Positions 15,325 to 23,893 of a DNA stretch of 40,626 bases are shown here, one piece after another. This DNA comes from Roseomonas sp. Its GTDB lineage: Bacteria; Pseudomonadota; Alphaproteobacteria; Acetobacterales; Acetobacteraceae. A program made the translations under genes and the position numbers. Where the stretch lies: assembly GCA_020249775.1 (NCBI GenBank), contig JADCFA010000014.1, positions 1 to 40,626 of the forward strand, given 5' to 3'. How positions within the stretch are numbered: the stretch's first letter is position 1; each line of letters starts with the position of its first letter. Below the pieces are notes generated by a model that saw only the letters and a program-made list of their open reading frames with translations, did no database searches and had not been told where the DNA came from.

Positions 15325-16060
15325 ATGAGCAATGATCGGATCTACGCCGCAATATCCGCCCTAACTGAGTACGTGCGCAGCCCTTCGCTCCGGCACCTGC
15401 GTGATCCGCATAATTTGCAAAAATTGGCAAAAGAACTCGTTACAGTATTTGATAGAGCAGGCTCAGTTTGGACGAAATGGGATGGTCGTAGAGACGATGT
15501 GGCTAAGGCTGCTGCCCCATGCTGGATCCCTATCGAGGACTTGCTTGCCTTCCTCAATACCCTGCCCGGCCCACCCCTGACGCTCACCGACGTCAAACAA
15601 CGCCTGCGTGCTTTGTGGGAAGAGCCATACTCCGCATACCCCAAATGACGATCTGCAAGCGGGCTGTCTGGCCCTCTATGAGACCGAGAAGGCCGCTGGA
15701 ACCGAAATGTCTGCCATCATCGGGGCTTTGCAGGAGCACATTGAACAGGAGGAAGCGAGGCTCAGACGCGAGCGTGACGAGCGATATCGGCAGCTCCGTG
15801 AAGAAGATCGGCTGAGGCGGGAGCAGCGCTTCCTCAGTGGGGCCGATTGCGGCTGGACGCCAATCGACCGCTCGCATGCCCTTTATAGCCGACATAATGG
15901 GCGGGCTTTCCGGATCGAGCAGGATAAGGACAAGCGTTGGCGGCTCTATCGGATCGCCTCGCTTGAGGACAAAGGAGTGCATTTAGGGACCTATCTGGGG
16001 CGTGGGGACGCAAACAAAGCTCTACAAAAGCTTGCCTATGAGCCAGAACCACGCTGGTAG
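15325..16060 (+). pseudogene. Conserved hypothetical gene split by an apparent frameshift
   Basis: Two overlapping frames read as one protein. The first (15325-15648) ends TLTDVKQRLRALWEEPYSAY-PK-stop. The second continues as PNDDLQAGCLALYETEKAAG, then TEMSAIIGALQEHIEQEEAR, a charged coiled-coil helix and a C-terminal domain ending LGTYLGRGDANKALQKLAYE. Removing one C from the CCCC run at 15639-15642 fuses them into about 245 residues with the natural junction AYPNDDLQAG. I recognise the second half as resembling conserved alphaproteobacterial hypothetical proteins but know no function. Two genuine separate genes, or a programmed +1 shift at AAA-TGA-C, are less likely alternatives. Confidence 0.65.
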
Positions 16061-16238
16061 CCGTGCCCCAGGGCGACGTGTCGGAAGCCCCTTTCCCTGG
16101 GGGAGTTTCGCTTGCTGCCCCCCTGCTGGGGCGGTGGGGCTTGAGACGGAAAAGTTGATCGGCGGCTAAAAGGGTTCGGTGCTGATCCTGAGCCAAGTTT
16201 CAATTTGAGCAATTGATTATCCTATTCGGGCCGCTTCG

Positions 16239-16454
16239 CTAGTGCTTGGCGCAGATAAGCTGTTCAGCGATGGAGCGTGCGGGCAGGTCCAGCGGGCTGC
16301 CGGCGACAAAGGGCACCATGATGCGAACGGGACGGCTGGGCCAGGTTTCCGCGTGCGCAGCGCCCACGACAAAGGCCGAGGCGATACCACCGGCCACAAC
16401 TGCGCGGCGGCCGACGGCCGCGCTGTTGGATGCTTCAGGTATTGCCATGCCCAT
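16239..16454 (-). pseudogene. Bug/TctC receptor, N-terminal fragment
   Basis: Only the first 70 or so residues of a tricarboxylate-receptor-type protein remain. There is a Tat-like signal (GRRAVVAGGIASAFVVGAAH) followed by the mature start ETWPSRPVRIMVPFVAGSPL and DLPARSIAEQL. The similarity then breaks at ICAKH-stop, whereas intact relatives continue for about 250 residues. The rest of the gene is not found downstream. Confidence 0.75.
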
Positions 16455-16690
16455 TTCCCCCGACCTTGAATGGTTTTGCGGAAAGGCTATCGACGGTGGC
16501 GTATCCGATCAAGCGCTGCCCAGCGCTTCAGGCGTGGCCCTTAACTTCGGCCGAGGCTAGGTTGCCCCAATTGGGTGGAAGAACCGCCAACACCCAAAAT
16601 CCAGCCTTCCACCTGCGCGATGACCTTTTCCTGCGGTGCCAGATCGGGTTGCAGGAAGCCTGCGAGGCTGCCTTCCTGGTTCGCCTGGGA

Positions 16691-16945
16691 AAGCCACATA
16701 TCCCGGACGAACACGAGCTTCAGCGCATCCTTCGGGTCTTTGGCGCGCTTCGCCAAGAGATCGCGCCTAGCCTTGGTGCCGATGTGCGGTTGCCAACCCT
16801 GCGGATCAGCAGCCGAGCCGGTCATCACAACCTTGACCACACCCGCGGCGTCGTCATCGCTGTGCCAATCAGGCCGAAGCGCGATGATCTGGTTGTCGAG
16901 CGCCACGCAGATGCGGCGGCTCATGCAGACCACCATGTCCGCTAT
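16691..16945 (-). pseudogene. Fragment of type I restriction endonuclease subunit HsdR
   Basis: About 85 codons on the minus strand match the helicase portion of Hsd[61 protein letters not shown] and finally LVFVRDMWL. The similarity stops abruptly there; intact HsdR proteins continue with a TGFDAP motif. The frame stays open from 17155 to 16541, but the flanking residues are not HsdR-like. No hsdS, hsdM or nuclease domain is nearby, so this is a relic of a lost restriction-modification locus. Confidence 0.7.
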
Positions 16946-17482
16946 CGGGTTTGGCGAAGAACGGGACGCGCTTTGAGGTTCTCTGTGCGCTAGCCAATTT
17001 TTACATGAAGCGGCGTGTTTTGATGCGATACTGTCACGCGTGACGGGTGAATTGCGCCTGAAAGGGGGAGGGCGAGCGTTTATTCCCCAAAAATAGTAGC
17101 AGAAGCGATCAACACCGCCAGGAATCCGACCAAGATCGCCGTCACCACAAAACAACGACGCAGTTATGCGATTGATCAGAGGTTCCCTAAACCAAATGCG
17201 CCTGCCGCCCGGGCGGATATGTTACGCCTTCTGGATTTGGAACCGATAGTAAAAAATAGCTCCGGACTTGATGTGGTAAGAGCCGAACTATCCGGCGCCC
17301 AAGGTTTGCCAGTCCGCGGCGGCCAGGAGACCCATTTCGCTGGCATCGGCGCCTGGTCCGCCTGGGGAAAGCGGACTTTTTGCTCCAAACCGTCAAAATA
17401 GGATTGGGTGATGTGCGTGAAGCAGGGTTACAGCCTAAGTCCACCCCTTGCCCCAATCCCCGCCGCGCGCCACAAACAGCCC
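16946..17482. other. Gene-poor spacer upstream of sppA
   Basis: Over 500 bases without a gene I can support. A 70-codon minus-strand frame (17176-17388) and a short hydrophobic segment on the minus strand near 17085-17155 ([20 protein letters not shown]) have no recognisable family. The region joins the decayed stretch to the well-packed housekeeping block and probably contains the sppA promoter. Confidence 0.4.
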
Positions 17483-18400
17483 ATGTCCCTTGAAGCCGAT
17501 CTCCTCGCTGAACGGCGCCGCCTATCCAGGCGCGTCAGCTTTTGGCGTGCGCTTGCCGTGATTGGCGTCATCGCCGCGCTTGCGGTCATGTTCGGCAAAG
17601 GCAGCCTGGGCGGCCTTGCTTCCAATGATCACGTGTTGCGGCTGCGCATCGAAGGCGTCATCACCGAAGATCGCCGCTTGCTGGAAGTGATCGAAGAAGC
17701 CAGCCGCGATGCCTCCGCCCGCGCCATGCTGCTGGTCATAGACAGCCCCGGCGGCAGCATGGCGGGGGGCGAGGCTTTGCACGGCGCGCTCAAGCGCTTT
17801 GCCGAGAAAAAGCCTATTGTGGCACTGATGGGCGGCACTGCAGCCTCAGCCGGCTATATGATCGCCATGCCCGCGCAGCATGTATTGGCGCGGGAGGCGA
17901 CGGTCACGGGCTCCATCGGCGTCCTGCTACAAAGTTTTGATGTGTCGGAATTGATGGCAAGGCTTGGTGTCCGCCCCGATATCCTGGCGACCGGCCCCTT
18001 CAAGGCGCAGCCCAACCCCTTCCAGCCGCTGACCGACCAGGGCCGGGCGGAGATGATGCGCGTTCTGGAAGATTTGCACGGGCAGTTCATCGCGATCGTC
18101 GCCACTGGTCGGCGCATGGATGAAGCGCGCGTGCGTCCCCTCGCCGATGGCAGGGTCTTTACCGGGCGCCAAGCGCTGCCCCTGGGCTTGATTGACGCCA
18201 TTGGCGGTGAGGCCGAGGCCCGCGCCTGGCTTGCTGCCCAGAAGGGTGTGGCCGAGGCCCTCCCGGTGCGGGACCTGGAACCGCGTGACCGGGTGGAGAA
18301 ATTCCTCAACCGGTTTGTGGGGGGGCTCGTTAAAACGCTGATGACAGAATGGTTTGGCGTTGACGCCCCGCGGGCGGTCTGGCAGCTTTCCCCCCAATAG
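17483..18400 (+). CDS. sppA: Signal peptide peptidase SppA (short 36-kDa type)
   Basis: Membrane-anchored serine protease that digests cleaved signal peptides. From ATG 17483 it has 305 residues, the length of the single-domain type. One transmembrane helix (residues 22-37) is followed by the crotonase-like fold. The nucleophile is Ser122 in GGTAASAGYM and the general base is Lys174 in ATGPFKAQPN, with the conserved VIDSPGGSMAGGEAL and VTGSIGVLLQ segments. The open frame reaches back to 17408, but the extension looks non-coding. It is followed on the same strand by ihfB and lapA, an order often seen in alphaproteobacteria. Confidence 0.92.
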   Translation: MSLEADLLAERRRLSRRVSFWRALAVIGVIAALAVMFGKGSLGGLASNDHVLRLRIEGVITEDRRLLEVIEEASRDASARAMLLVIDSPGGSMAGGEALHGALKRFAEKKPIVALMGGTAASAGYMIAMPAQHVLAREATVTGSIGVLLQSFDVSELMARLGVRPDILATGPFKAQPNPFQPLTDQGRAEMMRVLEDLHGQFIAIVATGRRMDEARVRPLADGRVFTGRQALPLGLIDAIGGEAEARAWLAAQKGVAEALPVRDLEPRDRVEKFLNRFVGGLVKTLMTEWFGVDAPRAVWQLSPQ

Positions 18401-18523
18401 GGCAGGTTTCGTTCAGTCCAGGCAGCGCATGCGGCTTTGCGGATTTGTCCCGTTAGGTGAGGCTCAGGGGCGCTCCAATAGCCACGGGTGCCGGATAAAG
18501 AACGCTGAGGGAGAAAACCCGGC

Positions 18524-18847
18524 ATGACGAGATCGGAACTGATCGCGCAATTGGCCGCCAGCAATCCGCATTTGCGCCAAAGCGATGCGGAAGCGATTGT
18601 GGCGACGATTTTCAACGAAATCACCGCAGCCCTTGCGCGCGGGGACCGCGTGGAATTGCGCGGTTTTGGCGCCTTTTCAACCAAGTCGCGCGATGGCCGC
18701 ACCGGGCGCAATCCACGCACCGGGGAATCAGTGCCGGTCGAGGCGAAATCCGTGCCCTATTTCAAGCCGGGCAAGGAATTGCGCGAACGCATCAACGCAA
18801 AGAAAGCCGCCGCACCGGCGAAGGGCGCGGCGGCGCGCCGGACATGA
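18524..18847 (+). CDS. ihfB: Integration host factor subunit beta
   Basis: 107-residue HU/IHF-fold DNA-bending protein. [20 protein letters not shown] at the start and the beta-arm signature [20 protein letters not shown] near 61-80, followed by [10 protein letters not shown], are diagnostic; Pro64 is the residue that intercalates into DNA. A basic Ala/Lys tail ([12 protein letters not shown]) extends it slightly beyond typical IHF-beta. It forms a heterodimer with IHF-alpha, encoded elsewhere. It sits between sppA and lapA, its usual context. IHF commonly assists sigma-54 promoters such as the one at 34206-34221, though no IHF site was assigned there. Confidence 0.92.
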   Translation: MTRSELIAQLAASNPHLRQSDAEAIVATIFNEITAALARGDRVELRGFGAFSTKSRDGRTGRNPRTGESVPVEAKSVPYFKPGKELRERINAKKAAAPAKGAAARRT

Positions 18848-18998
18848 CGCGCTGATTTTGCCTCATACTTCCTGATCAGCCACAAAACTTATCTTTACGC
18901 GCCACGATATTCACGCATGGCAAGGGCAGCGCGATTATGCCTTGACGCCAAGACGCTGTCGGGGATTGTGTGCGTCGCGTAAACCCGAAGGCCCCGCC

Positions 18999-19310
18999 AT
19001 GCGCTGGTTCATCTTTTTGCCCCTCGCCCTGCTGGTGGTGCTGTTCATGCTCTCCAACCCGCAGAGCATCGAATTGCGCCTCTGGCCCTTTGACGTAGCC
19101 TGGACTGCCTCGGCCGCGATTGCGGTGCTGTCCATCGCCGCCATGGCTTTTCTGCTGGGCGCTTTCATTGCCTGGGCTGCGGCACTGCCTGCGCGGCGGC
19201 GCGGGCGTATCGCTGAACGCCGCGTGGCGGAGCTTGAAGCGCAGATCACCGCACTCAACGCCAGCGCCGCCAAGGAAGCCGCCGACCAAAAGGCCCTGAC
19301 CCAATCATGA
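18999..19310 (+). CDS. lapA: LapA-domain (DUF1049) inner-membrane protein
   Basis: 103 residues from ATG 18999. It has two N-terminal transmembrane helices ([18 protein letters not shown] and [20 protein letters not shown]), the conserved [12 protein letters not shown] segment between them, and a C-terminal cytoplasmic coiled coil ([20 protein letters not shown]). This matches the lipopolysaccharide assembly protein A domain. In enterobacteria LapA works with LapB in control of LpxC and LPS synthesis; whether this homologue does the same is unknown. Its stop overlaps the pyrF start (ATGA at 19307-19310). Confidence 0.85.
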   Translation: MRWFIFLPLALLVVLFMLSNPQSIELRLWPFDVAWTASAAIAVLSIAAMAFLLGAFIAWAAALPARRRGRIAERRVAELEAQITALNASAAKEAADQKALTQS

Positions 19311-20014
19311 TCCCGCGCCCCAGAAGCGGCGCCGCCCGCATCATCCCTGCCCTTGATTCAGGCGATGCGGCGCGCGCACAGACCCTGGCTGAAAGCCTCG
19401 CGCCCCATTGCGGCGTGCTGAAGGTGGGGCTGGAGCTTTTCACCGCAGCCGGTCCCGGAATTGTCAGCGCTATGGCGCGGCATCGCCCGGTATTTCTCGA
19501 TTTGAAGCTGCATGACATCCCGAATACCGTCGCGGGCGCCGTGCGTTCCCTGCTGCCGCTGAAGCCCGCCATGATGACGCTGCATGCCGCAGGCGGTGCC
19601 GCCATGATCGCCGCCGCAAGGGCCGAGGCCGAGAAAGCCGGTGCCGAGCGCCCCATGCTGCTAGCGGTGACGGTACTGACCAGCATTGACGCCGAAACCC
19701 TGGTGAGCACCGGTGTCGCCGAAAGCCCCGCCAATCAGGTGCTGCGCTTGGCGCGCCTTGCCCTCAATGCCGGGGCGGATGGGCTGGTATGTAGCCCGAA
19801 GGAAGCCGGGGTGCTCCGCGCGGCGCTTGGCCCCGCGCCCTTTCTGGTCGTGCCGGGTGTGCGCCCGGCTGGTAGCGCTGCCGGCGATCAGGCCCGCACC
19901 GCGACCCCGGCTGAGGCCGTGGCAGCGGGCGCGGATTGGATCGTGGTGGGCCGCCCCATCACCGGCGCTGGGGACCCGTCAGCAGCAGCAGCAGCCATCG
20001 CGGCAGGGCTTTAG
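19307..20014 (+). CDS. pyrF: Orotidine 5'-phosphate decarboxylase
   Basis: Final enzyme of de novo UMP synthesis, a TIM barrel of 235 residues. The signature [14 protein letters not shown] contains the catalytic D-x-K-x-x-D array (Asp65, Lys67, Asp70), with Lys39 in LKVGLELF. The phosphate-binding end is seen in [20 protein letters not shown] and [14 protein letters not shown]. It is translationally coupled to lapA, and its stop lies two bases before the trpF start, so lapA-pyrF-trpF-MFS forms one tight unit. Confidence 0.95.
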   Translation: MIPRPRSGAARIIPALDSGDAARAQTLAESLAPHCGVLKVGLELFTAAGPGIVSAMARHRPVFLDLKLHDIPNTVAGAVRSLLPLKPAMMTLHAAGGAAMIAAARAEAEKAGAERPMLLAVTVLTSIDAETLVSTGVAESPANQVLRLARLALNAGADGLVCSPKEAGVLRAALGPAPFLVVPGVRPAGSAAGDQARTATPAEAVAAGADWIVVGRPITGAGDPSAAAAAIAAGL

Positions 20015-20016
20015 GC

Positions 20017-20658
20017 GTGCTGGTCAAGATTTGCGGCATCAAGGACCTGCCCGCGCTTGAAGCCGCCAGGCAGGCCGGGGCGGATATGGTGGGTTTTGTC
20101 TTCTTCCCTCCCTCTCCGCGTGCCGTGACGGCCAATCAGGTTGGTTTGCTCGCGCGATCCTACCAGGATGGGCCAAAGCGCGTCGGGCTGTTTGTGGACC
20201 CGGATGATGCCATGCTGGCCGCAACGCTGGCCGAGGTGCCGCTCGATATCCTGCAATTGCATGGGGAGGAAACCCCGGCGCGGGCGGGCGAAATCCGCGC
20301 CCGTTTCGGCAGGCCCGTGATGAAGGCGCTCGGTATTGGCAGCAAGGCGGATCTGGCGCGGCTGCCGGATTACGCTGATCAGGTGGATTACTTCCTGCTG
20401 GATGCCCGCCCCCCGCCTGGCAGCGCCCTGCCCGGGGGCAATGCACTGGCTTTCGACTGGGCACTGATGAAGGGCGAGAAACCGCCGCGCCCCTGGCTGC
20501 TCGCGGGTGGTCTCACGCCCGCCAATGTGGCCGAGGCTATCGCGGCCTCCGGCGCGCCGGGCGTGGATGTGTCTTCGGGCGTTGAGCGAGCGCGGGGCGT
20601 CAAGGATCCCGCCGCCATCGCTGCCTTTGTCGCTGCCGCCAGATCTGTGCGCGCGTGA
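20017..20658 (+). CDS. trpF: Phosphoribosylanthranilate isomerase
   Basis: Third step of tryptophan synthesis. The start is GTG 20017, two bases after the pyrF stop, because the product then opens with the family hallmark VLVKICGIKD, whose Cys is the catalytic base. The other conserved barrel segments are GADMVGFVFFPPSPRAV, VGLFVDPDD, LDILQLHGEET, FLLDARPPPGS, WLLAGGLTPANVAEAI and GVDVSSGVERARGVKD, with the catalytic Asp in FLLDAR. 213 residues, normal length. The usual partner genes trpB and trpA do not follow; an MFS transporter gene overlaps the stop instead. Confidence 0.95.
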   Translation: MLVKICGIKDLPALEAARQAGADMVGFVFFPPSPRAVTANQVGLLARSYQDGPKRVGLFVDPDDAMLAATLAEVPLDILQLHGEETPARAGEIRARFGRPVMKALGIGSKADLARLPDYADQVDYFLLDARPPPGSALPGGNALAFDWALMKGEKPPRPWLLAGGLTPANVAEAIAASGAPGVDVSSGVERARGVKDPAAIAAFVAAARSVRA

Positions 20659-21836
20659 CCGCGCCAGAGGAAAGCGCCGCCGCCGAACAGGCCAAGATGC
20701 GCCGCGTGCTGGCGATTTTCGGCCCGGCGGTCTTTGCCGGCGCCTTTGCCACACGCGTGACCGACCCGACCGTCGCCGAAATCGCCAGCGAATTCAGTGT
20801 TACAGCCGCCGAGGCTGCCTTGCTCGGCACCGCCTATACCCTGCCCTTCGCCCTGGTGCAGCCCATCCTGGGGCCGGTCGCGGATTCCGTCGGCAAGCGG
20901 CGGATTGTCATGATCTGCGTTGCGCTACTGGGCGTGATGCTGCTCGCCGCCGCGGTCTCGGCAAGCTTTGGCTGGCTGATGGCGTTTCGTGCCGCGTCCG
21001 GCATGGCGGCGGGGGGCATGATGCCGCTGACACTCGCCATCATGGGGGATGCGGTATCGCTGAAATACCGCCAGGTGGCGCTGTCGCGCATTCTGATCTT
21101 TGGCATTGGCGGGCAGATTGCGGGCGGGGTGGTGGCGGGCCCGATCGCCGCCCTTGCCGGCTGGCGGGGCGTGCTGGTGGTTTGCGCCATCGCCGCGTTT
21201 TTGGGTCTGGTCGCCCTGATTCTGGCTGCCCGAGGCGCCGCGCGCGAAGTGATGACGCGTTATGATCCAGTCGTGGCGCTGCAACGCTATCGCGGCATCA
21301 TCGCCAATCCTGCCGCGCTGCCGCTATTCGCCGCCGTTGCCATTGAAGGCGGCCTGGTCTTCGGCACCTTTCCCTTCATCGCCCCCCTGCTAATCGAACG
21401 CGGCATCGGCAGCACCATGGAAGCCGGCTTCGCGATTGGCGCCTTTGGCATTGGCGGGCTGGTCTTTGCCGCCCTGGTCGCGCCGCTGCTGGCCCGCTTC
21501 GGCCAGGCTGGCGTGATCCGCATTGGCGGCGCCACCGCCGCCCTGGCGCTGGCGGGCTTCGCCCTGGCGCCATCCCTGATGATCGCGACCTTGGCCGGGC
21601 TTGGGCTCGGGCTTGGGTTCTACATGATCCACAACGCCATCCAGACCCGCGCGACCGAACTCGCGCCCCAGGCGCGGGCGAGTGCGATGTCCTTGCATGC
21701 CTTTGCCTTTTTCGGGGGCCAATCGCTTGGCCCGATCTTCTACGGGCTTGGGGATATGATCTTCGGCCTGCCCGCCACGCTGGGGCTGGCGGCGGGTGGG
21801 ATCATGGTGCTGGCGCTGCTTCTGGCGCGGCGGTGA
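20655..21836 (+). CDS. Major facilitator superfamily transporter
   Basis: 393 residues, about 12 hydrophobic helices in two halves. The loop 2-3 signature GPVADSVGKRRIVMICVAL corresponds to the MFS motif G-x-x-x-D-R/x-x-G-R-R/K. FRAASGMAAGGMMPLTLAIM and the repeated Gly-rich helices fit the drug/H+ antiporter or sugar-efflux type. It starts with GTG, overlapping the trpF stop as GTGA, and so shares its transcript. The substrate is unknown; export of a metabolite or drug is plausible by family. Confidence 0.88.
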   Translation: MTAPEESAAAEQAKMRRVLAIFGPAVFAGAFATRVTDPTVAEIASEFSVTAAEAALLGTAYTLPFALVQPILGPVADSVGKRRIVMICVALLGVMLLAAAVSASFGWLMAFRAASGMAAGGMMPLTLAIMGDAVSLKYRQVALSRILIFGIGGQIAGGVVAGPIAALAGWRGVLVVCAIAAFLGLVALILAARGAAREVMTRYDPVVALQRYRGIIANPAALPLFAAVAIEGGLVFGTFPFIAPLLIERGIGSTMEAGFAIGAFGIGGLVFAALVAPLLARFGQAGVIRIGGATAALALAGFALAPSLMIATLAGLGLGLGFYMIHNAIQTRATELAPQARASAMSLHAFAFFGGQSLGPIFYGLGDMIFGLPATLGLAAGGIMVLALLLARR

Positions 21837-22084
21837 GGCGCTTTTCCGCGCCCGATTCGCGGCCACAGAATCCACTCCTTCCGAAATGAGTGAACATAGC
21901 GGCAACCATTACGGGACTGGATTGAATATTTTAACTCTATTTTTCAATGGTATAAAACCAGAAAAAAGAACGAAACCAAAACGCGCGACTCGTAGGAGCT
22001 TCGCACGATCACTACCCAATATATAGGGGGCATGCCCCGCGGCCAGCCACAAGTGCGTTCGCTTCCCGTCCCGGGCACAAGCCC
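21837..22084. other. AT-rich spacer with a perfect 12-bp palindrome
   Basis: This spacer is strikingly more AT-rich (21920-22026) than its surroundings. A 46-codon frame (21886-22026, starting MSEHSGNHYGTGLNILTLFF) has no strong start signal and is not called. The palindrome GGGGCATGCCCC lies at 22027-22038. The function is unclear. Confidence 0.35.
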
Positions 22085-22240
22085 TCAGAAGTCGCTGGCG
22101 CGTCCCTTCTGTTCCCAATCGCCAAAGCGTGTCGGCTCCGGGCCTTTGGGGCCACCAATTTCCTTCGGCTTGGTGGGTGGCGCCTTGGCGGGTGGCGGTG
22201 CTGGAGCTTGCGGGGTTTCGGGTATTGCTTTCTCGGTCAT
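22085..22240 (-). CDS. DUF1674 protein, SdhAF4-like succinate dehydrogenase assembly factor
   Basis: A 51-residue gene too short for most automatic calls. The translation begins MTEKAIPETPQAPAPPPAKA and ends with the diagnostic DUF1674 core GGPKGPEPTRFGDWEQKGRA-SDF. In eukaryotes this family (SDHAF4) binds flavinated SdhA and assists succinate dehydrogenase assembly; bacterial members are presumed to do the same. The N-terminal half is a Pro/Ala/Lys-rich disordered segment. It is divergent from htpX with 57 bases between the start codons. Confidence 0.85.
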   Translation of the reverse strand: MTEKAIPETPQAPAPPPAKAPPTKPKEIGGPKGPEPTRFGDWEQKGRASDF

Positions 22241-22297
22241 GACAAAAGGACCTAGCATCTCTAACCTATTGCTTCGAGGGGAAAGGAGAGGCGTTTC

Positions 22298-23230
22298 ATG
22301 GCCGGCTATACCCGCACCGTCATCCTGCTTGCGGCGCTGACCGCATTGTTCGGCGTCATCGGCCTTATGATCGGTGGCGAACAGGGCATGATCATGGCGC
22401 TGCTTTTCGCCGGGGGCATGAACCTATTCTCCTGGTGGAACAGCGACAAGATGGTGCTGCGCATGCACAACGCGCAGCCCATCAGCCCTGGGGAAGCGCC
22501 CCGGCTTTATGAAACGACAGCGCGGCTTGCCGCCAATGCTGGCCTGCCCATGCCGGCACTTTATGTCATTCACGAAGAACAGCCCAATGCCTTCGCCACG
22601 GGGCGCAACCCGCAAAATGCCGCCGTCGCGGTGAATACCGGCCTGCTTGATCTGCTTTCGGAAGAGGAAGCCGCTGGCGTGATCGCGCATGAATTGGCGC
22701 ATATCAAGAATCGCGACACGCTGGTGATGACAGTCACGGCCAGCATCGCCGGCGCCATTTCCGCGCTTGCGCAATTCGGCATGATGTTTGGGCGCGGGCG
22801 CGATCGGCAAAACCCCTTTGGGCCGATTGGCCTGATTCTTATGGTTGTGCTGGCGCCAATCGCCGCGGCCATTGTGCAAATGGCCATCAGCCGATCCCGC
22901 GAATATGAGGCGGATCGCGCAGGGGCGGAGATTTGCGGCCAGCCCCTCGCGCTCGCGGGGGCTTTGCGCAAGCTGGAATACTACGCGCATCAACGCGTGA
23001 ATCAGACGGCCGAGGCCAATCCGGCGACCGCGCATCTGTTCATCATCAATCCGCTTTCGGGCGCGCGGATGGATAATCTTTTCTCGACCCATCCGCGTAC
23101 GGAAAACCGCGTGGCGGCGCTGGAACAATTGGCGGGCAGCATGGGCGCGCGGCCAATTGCAGGCCCCTGGGGGGGTGGTTCCGTCCCGCCTGTGGCAAAG
23201 CCGCCGGCTCGGCGCGGCCCTTGGGGGTAA
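22298..23230 (+). CDS. htpX: HtpX-type zinc metalloprotease (M48)
   Basis: Inner-membrane quality-control protease of 310 residues. Two N-terminal transmembrane helices precede the catalytic site [10 protein letters not shown] (HEXXH at 131-135); a third and fourth hydrophobic segment follow ([17 protein letters not shown] and [19 protein letters not shown]). The third zinc ligand lies in [15 protein letters not shown]. The C-terminus is extended by a Pro/Gly-rich tail. ATG 22298 follows a GAGGGGAAAGGAGAGG purine-rich stretch that serves as the ribosome-binding site. It probably degrades damaged membrane proteins, as in E. coli. Confidence 0.93.
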   Translation: MAGYTRTVILLAALTALFGVIGLMIGGEQGMIMALLFAGGMNLFSWWNSDKMVLRMHNAQPISPGEAPRLYETTARLAANAGLPMPALYVIHEEQPNAFATGRNPQNAAVAVNTGLLDLLSEEEAAGVIAHELAHIKNRDTLVMTVTASIAGAISALAQFGMMFGRGRDRQNPFGPIGLILMVVLAPIAAAIVQMAISRSREYEADRAGAEICGQPLALAGALRKLEYYAHQRVNQTAEANPATAHLFIINPLSGARMDNLFSTHPRTENRVAALEQLAGSMGARPIAGPWGGGSVPPVAKPPARRGPWG

Positions 23231-23268
23231 AGCTGGCGGGGCCAGCCAGGCAGGGCTATAAGGGCCTC

Positions 23269-23892
23269 ATGAAAGTCATGCTGCGCCTGCTTCCCCTGGC
23301 CGTGATCGCCCTGCTGATCACCGATATCGCGCCCGCCGCCGCGCAATTCGCGGCACCCCCGGGGCAGCCTGGCGCCAAGGCACCGCCGCCGCCGGCCCTA
23401 CCTGGTTTGGCGGCGCGCCGCGCGCCGGAACCTATTGCGGCGGATGAAAACGCCAATCTTTCCCCAACGCCGGCGCTGTTTGATGCTATTACGCGCGGTG
23501 ATCTCGCGGCGGCGCGCGACGCGGTCAATCGCGGCGCTGATCTCAATGGCCGCAATGCGCTTGGCCTGACGCCGACGGATTGGGCCGTGGATCAGGGGCG
23601 CAATGATATCCTGTTTTTTCTGCTGTCCGCGCGCGGTATGGCGGGCAATCCATCCGGCCCGACCAATGCGCGCAGCGCCGCCGCCGCCCGCGCCGCACAA
23701 GAACGCGCCGATCGCGCGGCGCAAGAGGAAGCGCTGCGCCTTGCGCGCCAGGCTTCGGCCCAGGGCGCGCGGGCGCCGAGCATTTCCCTGAAACCGCGGC
23801 TTTTCGCCAATGATGGCGGCGCGCCGCAGCTTGAAGCGGGCTTCCTTGGCTTTGACGCCGGGCGCCCAGGCAATACCCGCCGCGGCGGCTGA
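23269..23892 (+). CDS. Secreted ankyrin-repeat protein
   Basis: 207 residues from ATG 23269. It has a signal peptide (MLRLLPLAVIALLITDIAPA, cleaved after AAA), a Pro/Ala-rich linker, and then about two ankyrin-like repeats: TPALFDAITRGDLAAARDAV, NRGADLNGRNALGLTPTDWA, DQGRNDILFFLLSARG. The C-terminal third is Ala/Arg-rich and partly helical. It lies 38 bases after htpX and one base before the hydrolase, so the three may be co-transcribed. A periplasmic protein-binding role is likely from the fold; no partner can be named. Confidence 0.75.
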   Translation: MKVMLRLLPLAVIALLITDIAPAAAQFAAPPGQPGAKAPPPPALPGLAARRAPEPIAADENANLSPTPALFDAITRGDLAAARDAVNRGADLNGRNALGLTPTDWAVDQGRNDILFFLLSARGMAGNPSGPTNARSAAAARAAQERADRAAQEEALRLARQASAQGARAPSISLKPRLFANDGGAPQLEAGFLGFDAGRPGNTRRGG

Positions 23893-23893
23893 T

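Noticed and set aside
15600-15660. Programmed +1 ribosomal frameshift to join the two halves of the 15325-16060 gene
   Set aside because: TGAC is a weak stop context, but no prfB-like Shine-Dalgarno spacing or slippery codon is evident; a base insertion in the CCCC run is simpler.
17176-17388. Minus-strand frame beginning MEQKVRFPQADQAPMP
   Set aside because: Matches no family I recognise, has no clear start signal and lies in a decayed region.
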